Shown here piece by piece: positions 1 to 11,783 of a DNA stretch of 64,000 bases (positions are counted from its first letter, which is position 1; each line of letters opens with the position of its first letter). Made by a program: the position numbers and the translations under genes. Origin of the DNA: Tetracentron sinense (Eukaryota; Streptophyta; Magnoliopsida; Trochodendrales; Trochodendraceae); NCBI GenBank assembly GCA_015143295.1, contig CM026560.1, positions 7,442,501 to 7,506,500 on the forward strand. The letters run 5' to 3'. A model generated the notes under the pieces. The model was given only the letters and a program-made list of their open reading frames with translations, was not told where the DNA came from and ran no database searches.

Positions 1-282
1 CAAGCATACTTGGTTAATGGTGAGTTGAAGAGACCACCTTTGGTTAAGAAGCTAACCATTAATAAAGGTAAGATTAGAGATATGAATATATTAAAGTTGA
101 GTAATGGGTTCTAACTCAAGGAAATGCACCTATTACTAGAATTATTACAAGGAAAATAAGATTATTGGAACAAAAAGATGTCTCACGCCCAAACCATGAT
201 TAGACCATGAGTGAAAGGGTGTACTCTAGTTAAATAATTTCTGGAAAAAGAAATGAATAACCAAGAGATACATGCACTAAGA

Positions 283-415
283 TGGTTAACCATGGGTTGA
301 AAAGAGAACCATGGTTAGGTGGATACATGGTATAATTTAGTTCATGAATCTAATCCATGAATCTAATAAATGTAATACATGAATTAAGAAAATACATGAA
401 TCTAATGCATGTAGT
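283..415 (+). repeat. Promoter-proximal short palindromes of the E LTR
   Basis: Just upstream of the E TATA box are AACCATGG-centred palindromes (around 288 and 307) followed by several copies of a catgaatctaat unit. The same block recurs in the 3' LTR at about 11947-12079. Other LTR families here have different repeats in the equivalent place. Confidence 0.6.
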
Positions 416-443
416 TATTAAAGAGGGGAGTGAACCCCTTACC

Positions 444-452
444 CTATAAATA
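444..452 (+). promoter_or_regulatory. TATA box of the E 5' LTR
   Basis: ctataaata in a GC-richer context, followed by a CACACGCCCC stretch typical of an LTR start region. The copy in the 3' LTR is at 12108-12116. It marks the U3/R area for plus-strand transcription of E. Confidence 0.65.
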
Positions 453-861
453 CCACACGCCCCACCCCTTGTGTCTCACTCCATTTGTGCCAAACTTTGG
501 TAGAGACTAGTAGACCATACGGCCATTCCTAGTGTACACACCATGGTGCCAAGCTTGTGGGAAGAATAAAGACCACACGCCAATCTCTTGTGCTTAATAC
601 TAGTTGGTGAGAAAGCAAAGAAGAAAGAGAGAAAGAAAGAAAATCGTGCCGGTCCAACCGACTTCGGATTCAGAACCCTACGTCAAAGAAAGTGTAAGTG
701 ATATTTGATAGTATCATTCTAATTCGCATTTTAGAATGAAGGTTAGTAAAGGCAATTATTTTTGAAATAAGATGAATTATGTAAGTGATATTCGGTAAAA
801 TCATTCTAAGTGATATCTTAGAAGGAAGGTTATGATTAAGTAAATTATACTCTATTATATT

Positions 862-1075
862 TGAATAATAGTATGGTATTACTATCTCGAAATGCTGGAA
901 ATAGTATGATATTACTATCTTGAAATGTTGGAAATAGTAAGATATTACTATCTTGAAATGCTAGAAAATAATATGCTACTACTATTATGAAATGCTGGAA
1001 ATAGTATACTATTATTGGAAAATATTATAGTATTACTATGCTGGAAAATAGTACGATAATGCTATGTTACTGCAT
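862..1075 (+). repeat. AT-rich minisatellite in the E LTR
   Basis: Tandem, imperfect units of roughly 30-35 bp built on gaaatgctggaaatagtat plus gatattactat. Each unit can pair ATAGTA with TACTAT. The same array is in the 3' LTR at about 12525-12725. It produces no convincing protein. Confidence 0.75.
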
Positions 1076-1319
1076 TAGAGTGATGATACTATGATAATTG
1101 TACTATATTACATTTAGAAAATATGATAAAGAAATGAATGTGATTAAAGTATGGACAATAACGATTTTAAGTATAATCAAGAAGCAAAGTTATATAATCA
1201 TAATGTTATGATGCCTATGAAAATATTATCTTATAATGTCTTAATGAGAAGGCAAGGAAAAGATAAATAACCTTATCTTATAAAGGCCTCAAGATAGTGG
1301 CGAAGTAAAGGAAGGCCGT

Positions 1320-1607
1320 TCGAGGTTTGCACCACGATTGGTGGAAGATTTTTCATCTGCTATGAAGAAAAGAAAAGAGATTGAATTTCTTCAACTCACA
1401 CAAGGGAGTTTAACTGTGAGTGAGTACGAACAAAAATTTAATGAACTTTCGAGGTTTGCACCACGATTGGTGGAAGATGATCAATGGAGGATTGATATGT
1501 TTGAAGAAGGTTTGAAGACTGCAATTCGAGGAAAGTTAGCAGTTCAGCGATTTACTTCATTTACAGATATTTTGGATAGGGCGTTGAAAATTGAAAGAGT
1601 TAACTAG
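1320..1607 (+). pseudogene. Element E gag fragment
   Basis: About 90 codons of the capsid-like Gag domain of a Ty3/gypsy element (retrotransposon gag family), which would form the particle shell. It shows the conserved run QGSLTVSEYEQKFNELSRFAP, which matches QGNMSVAAYEAKFSELSRFAP of element C. The upstream half of the domain and all downstream zinc-knuckle, protease and polymerase parts are missing. A 29-30 bp stretch encoding RFAPRLVED occurs twice, at the left edge (about 1320-1348) and at its proper place (about 1450-1478), so the left edge is a rearrangement junction. The ATG at 1338 is not the natural start. The frame ends in TAG at 1605-1607. Confidence 0.75.
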
Positions 1608-1910
1608 GAGTTTCAAAAGTCCAGTTTTGACAAAGGGATGTGAAGGTTACTTAGTTAACACCATTTTGGTTAGGGTATGAACCCAAGTTAAGTGAAGTTA
1701 AACATGAGGTATAGGTTAGGGCATTAACCCTTGAGCCATATACATTGCACACACCACCTTTGGTTGAGTTTAAAAGTTAACTTAAACAACAAGTTAACTC
1801 TTGGTGTAGTTAAGGATAATAAACATGAACTATATTAATGGTTATGCATGTATGGAAGTTTAAAGAACGTATCTAAAATTTAATAGACACACATACTTAG
1901 GAGAGGGAGA
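1608..1910 (+). other. Element E 3' internal remnant with polypurine tract
   Basis: Non-coding sequence between the gag scrap and the 3' LTR. It ends in a purine run (aggagagggaga, 1899-1910) directly before TGTACACACG. That is the place and composition of a plus-strand priming polypurine tract and fixes E on the plus strand. Protease, reverse transcriptase and integrase are absent, so E is a large internal deletion derivative. Confidence 0.7.
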
Positions 1911-2044
1911 TGTACACACGCCCAAGCATACTTGGTTAAAGGTGAGTTGAAGAGACCACCTTTGGTTAAGAAGCTAACCATTAATAAAGGTAAGATTAGA
2001 GATGAATATATTAAAGTTGAGTAATGGGTTCTAACTCAAGGAAA
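1911..2044 (+). mobile_element. Element E 3' LTR, left part
   Basis: First 134 bp of the E 3' LTR, starting TGTACACACGCCC. It matches position 1 onwards. It is broken at 2044 by F1 and resumes at 11784. Confidence 0.85.
2040..2044. repeat. Target-site duplication of F1 (ggaaa)
   Basis: ggaaa precedes F1 here and follows it at 11784-11788. The uninterrupted E copy (around 120) reads ctcaaggaaatgcacc with a single copy. This proves F1 is a complete insertion made by integrase. Confidence 0.93.
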
Positions 2045-2542
2045 TGAAAGTATGCCACTTATTAATTTTAGAAACACAGTTCTTGGGGGGCATACATCGA
2101 ATCCCAAGATCTGACTAAGATTCTAATTGATTTTATTCAATGAAGGTTAGAATAACATTCACCTTTGCGACTTTGAAATTGTTAAGTCAAATCCACGTTA
2201 GAATAGTCCTCGCAAAACTTCACAAGTGTCAAGTCTCCTGTCGATTCACACGAACCTTCTTTTTCCTTTAAAGCTTTCTCTAATGGAAGCTAATGGCCCT
2301 TCCAAATTTTCAGCTCTAGGAATCTTGAATAAAGATCCAATCTTTATTGATCAAGAACCTTTCTTGATGAACAAGATGAATTCTTGCTTTTCCTCAAGAT
2401 CCAATCAAGAAGACAAAAGAAGAGAGAGATGGGTGTGAACGTACACCTCAAGGAGAGAGAGGGGAGGGCGTGAGGTTTTTAGGAGAGGAAGAGAAGAAAA
2501 AATTCTGGAGAATTATGTATATTAAAGGGCTGGGCATCCAAT

Positions 2543-2554
2543 CCTTTATATAAG
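2543..2554 (-). promoter_or_regulatory. TATA box of the F1 LTRs
   Basis: On the minus strand this reads cttatataaagg. The copy in the other LTR is at 10095-10106 and the F2 equivalent at about 41181-41192. An inverted-repeat cluster lies immediately upstream. Confidence 0.55.
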
Positions 2555-2604
2555 TTCTCTCTTGGTTGCTTGAATTGTAATCCAATTATAATTCATTAAC
2601 CTTA

Positions 2605-2826
2605 TCCTAATCCAATTAGGATTCCTCAATAGTTTCCTTTATTGATTATTCTCCTAATCCAATTAGGATTAATCTTAAAAGAAACCAACCTTATCCATTA
2701 GTAACTAATCTTATCCTTATCCAATAAGGAATCTTGAATTAGTAACTAACTAATGGAATCCCTAACAATTAGGGAATCTTTAATTAGTAACTAATTAACT
2801 AACTAACTAACCTTATCCAATAAGGT
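2605..2826 (-). repeat. Promoter-proximal inverted repeats of the F1 LTR
   Basis: Short hairpin-capable units lie directly upstream of the TATA box: aatccaattaggatt twice (about 2609 and 2656), ccttatccaataagg twice (2715 and 2811), and a tccctaa...ttaggga pair near 2760. The copy in the 5' LTR is at about 10160-10378, and a diverged version is in F2 at about 41225-41465. Confidence 0.65.
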
Positions 2827-4214
2827 GTTAATTAATTAGAAACTAATTAAAATAATAACAATTATTATTCCTCCTTGAAGTGGGCGTCCCACCCTACACG
2901 CCTAAAGGGTTTCCAAAACCCTCTTGGTCACTTGAATTATTCTTTTATAATAATTCCCAATGGGTCCTACCCATTTGGTTTTTCACATCTAATGTGATTC
3001 CACCTTTTAGAGCTTCACTATACCATATAGTGATTACTTAGAGAAATTAATTAATTTAATTATAAATTAAATTAAATATTTAAGAAGGTCCTTGTGTGTG
3101 GGATCTAAAGGGATCTCCTATTTCCGGTTGTGGGACCAAGTACTTCACCTTTTTGGTTGAAGCATTGTTACTAGGAAACACCTTTCCTAAAACTCCATTA
3201 GGATCATAGAATGTTATCTAAGTCCCTGAACTTCCACCAATCACAATTAATGTCTATTAACACAATGTGATTAACCTCCAGAAATTAGAGAATTGCTTGT
3301 AAGTACCATCTCACAATATATTTACAAATAAATCCTTCCACATTCCGATATCACTTGTAAGCTTCCGGGATTGGAACTATTCCACTGTCTTAGTCCCTAG
3401 CTTATGAATAGAACTCTTTCTCATGATTACTTTTCATTGAACTAAACCTCCAAAACACTTTTGAAGAAAACATTAGAAAAGAACTGAAATATATATTTAT
3501 ATATACTTTTCCATATTAAAAATATCAACTTCGATAAAGACCATTTTACCGAAAAGCACCAGTACTGGATTTAACAGTTCAGTTCAACAAGTATCACCTT
3601 GATATCATTATCTCCAATTAAGGAGTTGTGGATTCCTTATTGAGTGTTTACACACTTCTCCAAACATAGTGTACATGACCCAACGTACCCGGAGTTAGTC
3701 CTGTGTATTGGACATTGCCGATTGGCACATCAAAGCCATATAGACAAATGTCCGAGAAAATGTTAACCTCTCAGGTCTAAGGACAATTTGTCAAATGGAT
3801 AACCCTAATACAATCTGACAGTGTATTCCATAGGGTATCCGCTAGTGACCCCGTTCAGTATTATGTACTTGCTACATACACTCACATGTTAGTCAAGAGT
3901 CACCACCCTCTGTGAATGAGATTCATCACACTATCTCATAGAACTACACATGTGCAAGCCATGATGAAGTACGGCGCCCAACCAATACTCTAGAGGCTTC
4001 GAACAATATTAGGTTTACAAGGAACCGGAAAATCATATCTCCTCGCAACCTTTGCATGATTTTCCTACAATGTTACCTATGGAACTTTATGTCATCATCA
4101 TATGAGACAGTAATTAATATAAATACCCTTTATAGTTGGTTGTGTGAATATGATGTTTGTCTAATCAACATAGAAAAGTCTCTTATTGGCTTTCGAGGGC
4201 ATATATGTCCAACA

Positions 4215-4225
4215 ATCTCCCACTT
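4215..4225 (-). other. F1 polypurine tract
   Basis: On the element strand this reads aagtgggagat, immediately before the LTR start TGTTGG. This motif is characteristic of plant Ty1/copia elements. Confidence 0.8.
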
Positions 4226-7200
4226 GCACTCTAAGCCAATTAGATGTAATGCCCATCTTCTCAGTGATGTTTCTCAAACACCAATTGAGACATAACTTAA
4301 TATGTATGGGTCTGTCATGTCTGCTTTACCACAATTATTGTAGTGATGCAATAACACTTGCAACTCTTGTAAATTTATTATCAATAACCATAGTCTTAAA
4401 AGACTAAACAAAAATGATACTGTCCAACAGTCATTTTCAGAAGTTAACATGCTTGTGCTTTATCATTGTGCAATGCTCCGGACTAATCTGATCAATATCT
4501 TATCACATCAACATGTGATGAATATCCGGTCTAGTACAAGTATATTTTCTCATGATATCATATATCTAAGAGAAACAGATTCCATCCCATAAAGGTAGAA
4601 ACTCTTTTCTTGGAATCTTACTTGCACAAAAACATGATTGTTATTGGGACAATAACAATATCATTTTCCTTTTGTCTCTAAACCATTTAGGACTAAGAAA
4701 ACATGTTGTCAAAGTTTTTGTCCTTCATTGCATAATTGCTATATCAAATCTAAGAGAAGAATAATATTGGTACTTCATTCACAATGAAAAGAACATTATC
4801 TCTGCATAGAGCCAGGAAAGTAATTATGCTCCCACTAACCAATTTGCACACAAATGATACTTTCATTCTTAGATGAAAATCAAACAGTTTGATTACTTCA
4901 TCAAAATAAAAGTTAGTTCATCTACAGATTCTGGGACTTGTGGGTTCTAGTGTACTATTTAGGTATAGTGAGAGTAGAGAGTTGATCTCTATCAATTCTC
5001 ATAGTTATTGGTCTATTGGGCTTCCGCTTCTAGAACAATTCTAGATTCAGTTTCTCTACTAGGAAACTTGTATTCCTGTTTACAAATATCTTTTGTTATC
5101 CAGGAATAGAGATTAAGTATCTCTAATGCGAATCCCAAGCTCATCTTCTATCAAATCATATCCAATATAATTCGATTTAACAATACCATCATGCTATGGT
5201 TTGTTATGAGAATTATCTGAGACAGATGTAATGAGAGTAAATTATGAAATTTCTATTAAGAGGTACTTTTCTCAATCATGGAAGACTTACCTAGCTATTT
5301 ATTTATTTCAATGCGGAATTCCTTGAACTTTTCAAAGAATGTGAAATAAAGTTAGCTACCTCTTAATGGAAGATTCATATGGTTACGATCATCAAACTTT
5401 TGTTCCATTCCTAAGTAGAAGTTTTATCTACTCGGATTTCTCCTTCTCCTTAACAAACATGCAACTATTGCACTTATGCAAGATCATACCAAGCATTAGG
5501 AGCTGGAGGTTCCAATAATTAAGTTGGACTTGATGAGTATACAATCTGGACAATCCTTCCAAAGGTTTGTCTTGTATCCAATGACCAATTGCTTCACTAT
5601 GAAGCACAATCCTTATACTTTCCTTTCTTCTCAGAAGAGCCTTTGTCCATACTACTAGAATACCTTTCCAATGGAAAATGTTGGATTTATTTCCTTTGCA
5701 TAAATGCTCGGGATTTTGAAAATCCAATTCTTTTGAACATCTTTGCAAGTAGCATTGAACTCTTCAAAGGTTCTTAGCCATATGCAACACGTGGGATTTC
5801 AGACAATCTGATTTCCTACTTGTTCAACATAACCATATTAAAGGACTGCAGGAGTTTGTCGAAGATCATATTTTTCTAATCCATAAATTTATCTCAATTT
5901 ATCTCAGCACCAAATGATCTCTATCATATTCTTTGTGACTGGGTTTCCCTAGTCAACTTAGTGTCCACTTGTCCTTTTATATAGTAAGCTGCCTAGCAGC
6001 CCTATTGTATTCTGTAAACATCTCATATGAGATTTAACATCAGTAGTGAGAACTTGGGCAATTCTTTAGATAGTAAGCACAAACTTGAGATTCCTTTTCC
6101 ATTCCAAACACTTTGAATTGGTCAAGAGATTCTCATTAAAGTCTTGGTAAAGTGGTTATAGAATGACATGAAAATAAAACATACATCATAATATTTCACA
6201 CATTATAATATCATTAGATCAGGGCTTTCGATCTTTGATGATATTGCGCATCATTTAGTCAAATTTTATAGACCCCTCAATCTATAAAATTAGGAAATAT
6301 GCTACTTCATATTTCTGATGAGCATTGGGTGTCTTATAATACACATGTAATCTTCCATGCTAGGATAGTACCACACATGCACTACAAGGTGGATAGTAAC
6401 TATCCATCACTGAACATCTCATGCATAACTCCTTATGTTAATCAGTGATTCCCAATTTTCTTGTGACCTCCAAGGACAACATGACTGTCACTGTGTCAGC
6501 CGTCATGTTCCTTGGTTAAGTGAAACCCATTATTCTCGGTTGTCATATGATCAAGTAGGAATATGCCCCCATGCTAGTTGACACTCCCTATCAGGCCATA
6601 CACATTCCTATCTACTATAGAAATAAAACACTAGGAGTTTAATTTAGACTGAATTATGTCCGATTCCTGTCAGAGAGACAAGACTCAGGCTAATTAATTC
6701 CTAGTCTTATTGATAATGGAAGGTCATAGGGCAACATTATCCCGTAGGATAGATTAGCCCATTTAATTCACTTAATATTTTTCTTGAGGGAAAACAGAAT
6801 ATCATGAATAAATTATACATCTAATGCATATATCAAAAACATTCACAATATTTATCATTGTATCACATGTATAAAACAATATACAAATATCATCACATGA
6901 TAATAAATCAAATTTCATTTAATTAGATCAAACTAATTCCAATGAACTCCCACTAGCCCCAGAAATCTTAATGGATCTAATCCAAGGGTACAAAGGTCAT
7001 TTTTAACATCAGTGGGCTTTAAATGGTTCATTCATCCATATGATGGACCATTGGTCATACCAAGCACCATGGGCCCAGAATAACAATTATAAAGTGTCCA
7101 TGTGCATCACTAAAGCCCATAAGTCAAAATGGACTATATTACCCTTTAATTCTCTACGAATTATTCTTAGCACATTAGGGTTCAACAACCTTAAGTCTAA

Positions 7201-9583
7201 AAGAAATTATGGAAGTCTTTAAACAACTCTCTAAGACCTCTACTAGGGTCTATAAGTGTCACTCAAGCACTTCCCATAATCGTGAATATTGTTAGCTTAC
7301 ATCTATGCCAATTAAGGCATAATTATCTCATAATCATGCAAGTAACATATTTCACGTAAAAATTTCAACATGGATTACATGAATCATGTCCAAAAAGGGT
7401 TATAATAATGTGTTTTATTTAAACACAAACTTTTTATGTTTGAACAAAACACATATTGTGGGGTTTGATCCAATTATCCAAAATTTACATAAAAACGATA
7501 ATCACATTATCACAAGGATTATAGACTTTTCTAAGCAACTAAAAGTTATAATAAATCATCACATGAAATACATAATATAGCCGCACAATGGGTCAACATG
7601 ATCATGCTATCTTAGAAATCCTACAACTACTCTTGTAGAACACCTTCTAAGATTTATTCTCCATGCGATTATCATTATCTTCTATCTTCAATTCGATTTC
7701 TCCATAGAAAAATCAGCAACTCCTAATACTAAGATTACATCATATTCAAAATAAGAAACCTTGAGAAACCACCCAAAATAGGGTGCTCAAGGGGAGTATA
7801 ACTCATAAGAAGAAAGAGAAGAGAATAGAGAGAGAAGAAGAAGGCATAATCATGGAACCCATCCACCATTCAACAAGAATATTTATTAACAATTCATCAA
7901 CTATGAATAATAACATGGCATGTCAAATTACTTAGAAAGTCCATAACCTCAACAAGGGTTTTGTTAACCTTAGGGAAACTCTTTCCCATATGGTTAAGGT
8001 CTCTATTAACATTTAATAGAAATACCCTAGAGCAAAGAAAACAAGCATGACAAGAATGAATTCTTAGGATTTTTAGATCATCATTAAAAGAAAACAATTT
8101 TCCTTTAATGCTTAGAAAATCATTAAGAGAAACAATTTCTCTAAAATTTAATCTAACCTTAAAATTCATCCTCACATTCCTCAATTGATAAACAAATAGA
8201 AAACACCATATTAAATTCGGCTAGGCTAGGGATCTAATCCATTCTATATTATTTTGATCTAATAACTATTAAAAGACCAAAATAAAAATCAGCAAATTGC
8301 TAATTTTTAATATCACTTTATATTGATTCAAAATCAATAATAGGTGAATTCAAAATTTTCCATAATGGCCAACTGCTTTAGGGATTATTTGATTTAACAA
8401 TTAAATAAAATAATACCCTAAACACTAGTATTAAATGTCCACAAAAATAATTGATCTCTATCAATTAAAATTTACTTGAGATAAAACTCTGTATCTCAAC
8501 CAATGGCATTTATGTAATTACTTGATTAACTATTAATCAAATAAAAACTTATAAATACTATGTAGCCGAAAATTTTGAGCACATGTAATTGATCCAAATC
8601 AACTACAATAATTATGGTATTATTCCCATAAACTTTTTAGGGAACCATAAAAGATATCATAATTAACATTTAATTAAATGATAACCCGTGGACTCGAAGA
8701 AGATAATTAAACAATTTAATTAAATCTCACCCGTGCTCTCGAATCAAATAATTAAACTATTTAATTAATTGAGAGCCCATTAAACGATTTAATAGCATCC
8801 CATGCTCTCAAATCAAATAATGGAATTTAGGAAAAATTTGAAAACCTCTTGGAAAATTAATTTAGAAAACTCATTTTCCCGCTTTAGATTTTCGACTCAA
8901 GTTTTGACCCTCAAAACGATTGATTCTGGAAAAACTTTCTTCACGAAAGTTGTAGATCTTTTCGACGGCTTCGAAACGATGTACTGACGGACCTAAATCG
9001 GACTTACGGTCACAAAGTTATGGCCGAAATACCGAAACTGTATCGATTCTTCTAATCAAATACAAATCCGAAAATCCATGAATCAATTTTAATCGAAATA
9101 AGCTTTAATCTCCAAGAACACTTAAGCAAGGGTGTCTAACACCATGAGATTTATTAATTAACATTTAATAAATAAAATCTCATCTATTTATGCTAGCCAA
9201 AATATCAATGGGTATCTAAGTGGTATATATCAAAGGGAAAACTTGTCCTGGGCTCTCTAAAATAAATTAAACAATTTAATTTAATATTCTAAAAGGATTT
9301 CCAAATCCTTGAAGGCTATAATCAAGATTTAGATATCTCTAAATACCTATCCCTTATGAAAAGATGTTTTGAAAAAATCCAAAACCAAAATTAGTATCAC
9401 ACTAATTTATAAGGGATTGATTACTCCCTCAATAACTAGAGGGGGATCCCTTAGGCCTAATAATGATTATCCAATAATCAAGAATCTAGAAGATTGATTC
9501 ATTAGGGCTACCAAAATTCATAGGGGAGCAATCTGGATATAAATCTTGATTAAACTCAAAAATCAAAGAGAAGCATAGCCCTG
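4226..9583 (-). other. F1 interior, no recognisable coding region
   Basis: AT-rich DNA of about 5.4 kb. The longest open frames are about 60-106 codons and scattered. One on the minus strand at 5428-5748 (106 codons) has no family signature I recognise, and in F2 (43620-43300) and F3 (20895-21210) the corresponding stretch is broken by stops and indels, so it is not under protein selection. F2 lacks about 770 bp corresponding to 4260-5030. I see nothing here that looks like a host gene. Confidence 0.7.
8660..8825 (-). repeat. Short tandem repeats in the F1 leader
   Basis: Three to four diverged units of roughly 50-60 bp, each combining a gctctcgaatcaaataat core with an aattaaactatttaatt inverted repeat. 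Also present in F2 at about 46480-46645. They lie about 0.8-0.9 kb downstream of the primer site on the element strand, where a gag gene or packaging region might be expected. Confidence 0.55.
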
Positions 9584-9595
9584 GCTCTGATACCA
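9584..9595 (-). other. F1 primer-binding site (tRNA-iMet type)
   Basis: On the minus strand this reads tggtatcagagc, complementary to the 3' end of plant initiator tRNA-Met. It sits one base from the 5' LTR. It primes minus-strand DNA synthesis. Confidence 0.85.
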
Positions 9596-9596
9596 A

Positions 9597-11783
9597 TGAA
9601 AGTATGCCACTTATTAATTTTAGAAACACAGTTCTTGGGGGGCATACATCGAATCCCAAGATCTGACTAAGATTCTAATTGATTTTATTCAATGAAGGTT
9701 AGAATAACATTCACCTTTGCGACTTTGAAATTGTTAAGTCAAATCCACGTTAGAATAGTACTCGCAAAACTTCACAAGTGTCAAGTCTCCTGTCGATTCA
9801 CACGAACCTTCTTTTTCCTTTAAAGCTTTCTCTACTGGAAGCTAATGGCCCTTCCAAATTTTCAGCTCTAGGAATCTTGAATAAAGATCCAATCTTTATT
9901 GATCAAGAACCTTTCTTGATGAACAAGATGAATTCTTGCTTTTCCTCAAGATCCAATCAAGAAGACAAAAGAAGAGAGAGATGGGTGTGAACGTACACCT
10001 CAAGGAGAGAGAGGGGAGGGCGTGAGGTTTTTAGGAGAGGAAGAGAAGAAAAAATTCTGGAGAATTATGTATATTAAAGGGCTGGGCATCCAATCCTTTA
10101 TATAAGTTCTCTCTTGGTTGCTTGAATTGTAATCCAATTATAATTCATTAACCTTATCCTAATCCAATTAGGATTCCTCAATAGTTTCCTTTATTGATTA
10201 TTCTCCTAATCCAATTAGGATTAATCTTAAAAGAAACCAACCTTATCCATTAGTAACTAATCTTATCCTTATCCAATAAGGAATCTTAAATTAGTAACTA
10301 ACTAATGGAATCCCTAACAATTAGGGAATCTTTAATTAGTAACTAATTAACTAACTAACTAACCTTATCCAATAAGGTGTTAATTAATTAGAAACTAATT
10401 AAAATAATAACAATTATTATTCCTCCTTGAAGTGGGCGTGCCACCCTAGGTGGGTCCCACCCTACACGCCTAAAGGGTTTCCAAAACCCTCTTGGTCACT
10501 TGAATTATTCTTTTATAATAATTCCCAATGGGTCCTACCCATTTGGTTTTTCACATCTAATGTGATTCCACCTTTTAGAGCTTCACTATACCATATAGTG
10601 ATTACTTAGAGAAATTAATTAATTTAATTATAAATTAAATTAAATATTTTAAGAAGGTCCTTGTGTGTGGGATCTAAAGGGATCTCCTATTTCCGGTTGT
10701 GGGACCAAGTACTTCACCTTTTTGGTTGAAGCATTGTTACTAGGAAACACCTTTCCTAAAACTCCATTAGGATCATAGAATGTTATCTAAGTCCCTGAAC
10801 TTCCACCAATCACAATTAATGTCTATTAACACAATGTGATTAACCTCCAGAAATTAGAGAATTGCTTGTAAGTACCATCTCACAATATATTTACAAATAA
10901 ATCCTTCCACATTCCGATATCACTTGTAAGCTTCCGGGATTGGAACTATTCCACTGTCTTAGTCCCTAGCTTATGAATAGAACTCTTTCTCATGATTACT
11001 TTTCATTGAACTAAACCTCCAAAACACTTTTGAAGAAAACATTAGAAAAGAACTGAAATATATATTTATATATACTTTTCCATATTAAAAATATCAACTT
11101 CGATAAAGACCATTTTACCGAAAAGCACCAGTACTGGATTTAACAGTTTAGTTCAACAAGTATCACCTTGATATCATTATCTCCAATTAAGGAGTTGTGG
11201 ATTCCTTATTGAGTGTTTACACACTTCTCCAAACATAGTGTACATGACCCAACGTACCCGGAGTTAGTCCTGTGTATTGGACATTGCCGATTGGCACATC
11301 AAAGCCATATAGACAAATGTCTGAGAAAATGTTAACCTCTTAGGTCTAAGGACAATTTGTCAAATGGATAACCCTAATACAATCTGACAGTGTATTCCAT
11401 AGGGTATCCACTAGTGACCCCGTTCAGTATTATGTACTTGCTACATATACTCACATGTTAGTCAAGAGTCACCACTCTCTGTGAATGAGATTCATCACAC
11501 TATCTCATAGAACTACACATGTGCAAGCCATGATGAAGTACGGCGCCCAACCAATACTCTAGAGGCTTCGAACAATATTAGGTTTACAAGGAACCGGAAA
11601 ATCATATCTCCTCGCAACCTTTGCATGATTTTCCTACAATGTTACCTATGGAACTTTATGTCATCATCATATGAGACAGTAATTAATATAAATACCCTTT
11701 ATAGTTGGTTGTGTGAATATGATGTTTGTCTAATCAACATAGAAAAGTCTCTTATTGGCTTTCGAGGGCATATATGTCCAACA
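9597..11783 (-). repeat. F1 5' LTR
   Basis: 2187 bp, same termini as the 3' copy. It contains a TATA box at 10095-10106 and ends at the second ggaaa target duplication (11784-11788). Confidence 0.9.

Larger units (their letters stand above)
1..1319 (+). mobile_element. Element E, 5' LTR (partial)
   Basis: This is one LTR of gypsy-type element E. It matches 1923-2044 continued at 11784-12985, which is the 3' copy interrupted by F1. By that alignment its first 12 bases lie just before the window. It carries a TATA box, a promoter-proximal palindrome cluster and a minisatellite. The match to the 3' copy stops near 1319 and passes straight into gag sequence, so the end of the LTR, the primer-binding site and the start of gag have been lost. 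Confidence 0.8.
2045..4214 (-). repeat. F1 3' LTR
   Basis: 2170 bp. On the plus strand it starts TGAAAGTATGCC and ends ATGTCCAACA, so on the element strand it is TGTTGG...TTTCA with TG/CA termini. It is nearly identical to 9597-11783. The main difference is a 16-bp gain in the right copy near 10440. Confidence 0.9.
2045..11783 (-). mobile_element. Element F1: complete LTR retrotransposon with copia-type ends, non-coding
   Basis: About 9.7 kb with two LTRs, a tRNA-iMet-type primer site, a copia-type polypurine tract and a perfect 5-bp duplication of the E LTR target. All landmarks place it on the minus strand. The LTRs differ by only about ten substitutions and two small indels by eye, so insertion was recent. 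The interior of about 5.4 kb shows no gag, protease, integrase, reverse transcriptase or RNase H motif in any frame. F1 is therefore a non-autonomous element, similar in concept to large retrotransposon derivatives (LARDs), that must have used proteins from another element. Assignment to Ty1/copia rests on the ends only. Confidence 0.85.

Noticed and set aside
1338-1607. Small host gene starting at ATG 1338
   Set aside because: The sequence is an internal piece of gypsy gag, and the ATG is an internal codon next to a rearrangement junction.
5428-5748. 106-codon minus-strand frame in F1 as a possible real protein
   Set aside because: The equivalent stretches in F2 and F3 are broken by stops and indels, and no family motif is recognisable. 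Selection for protein is not supported.
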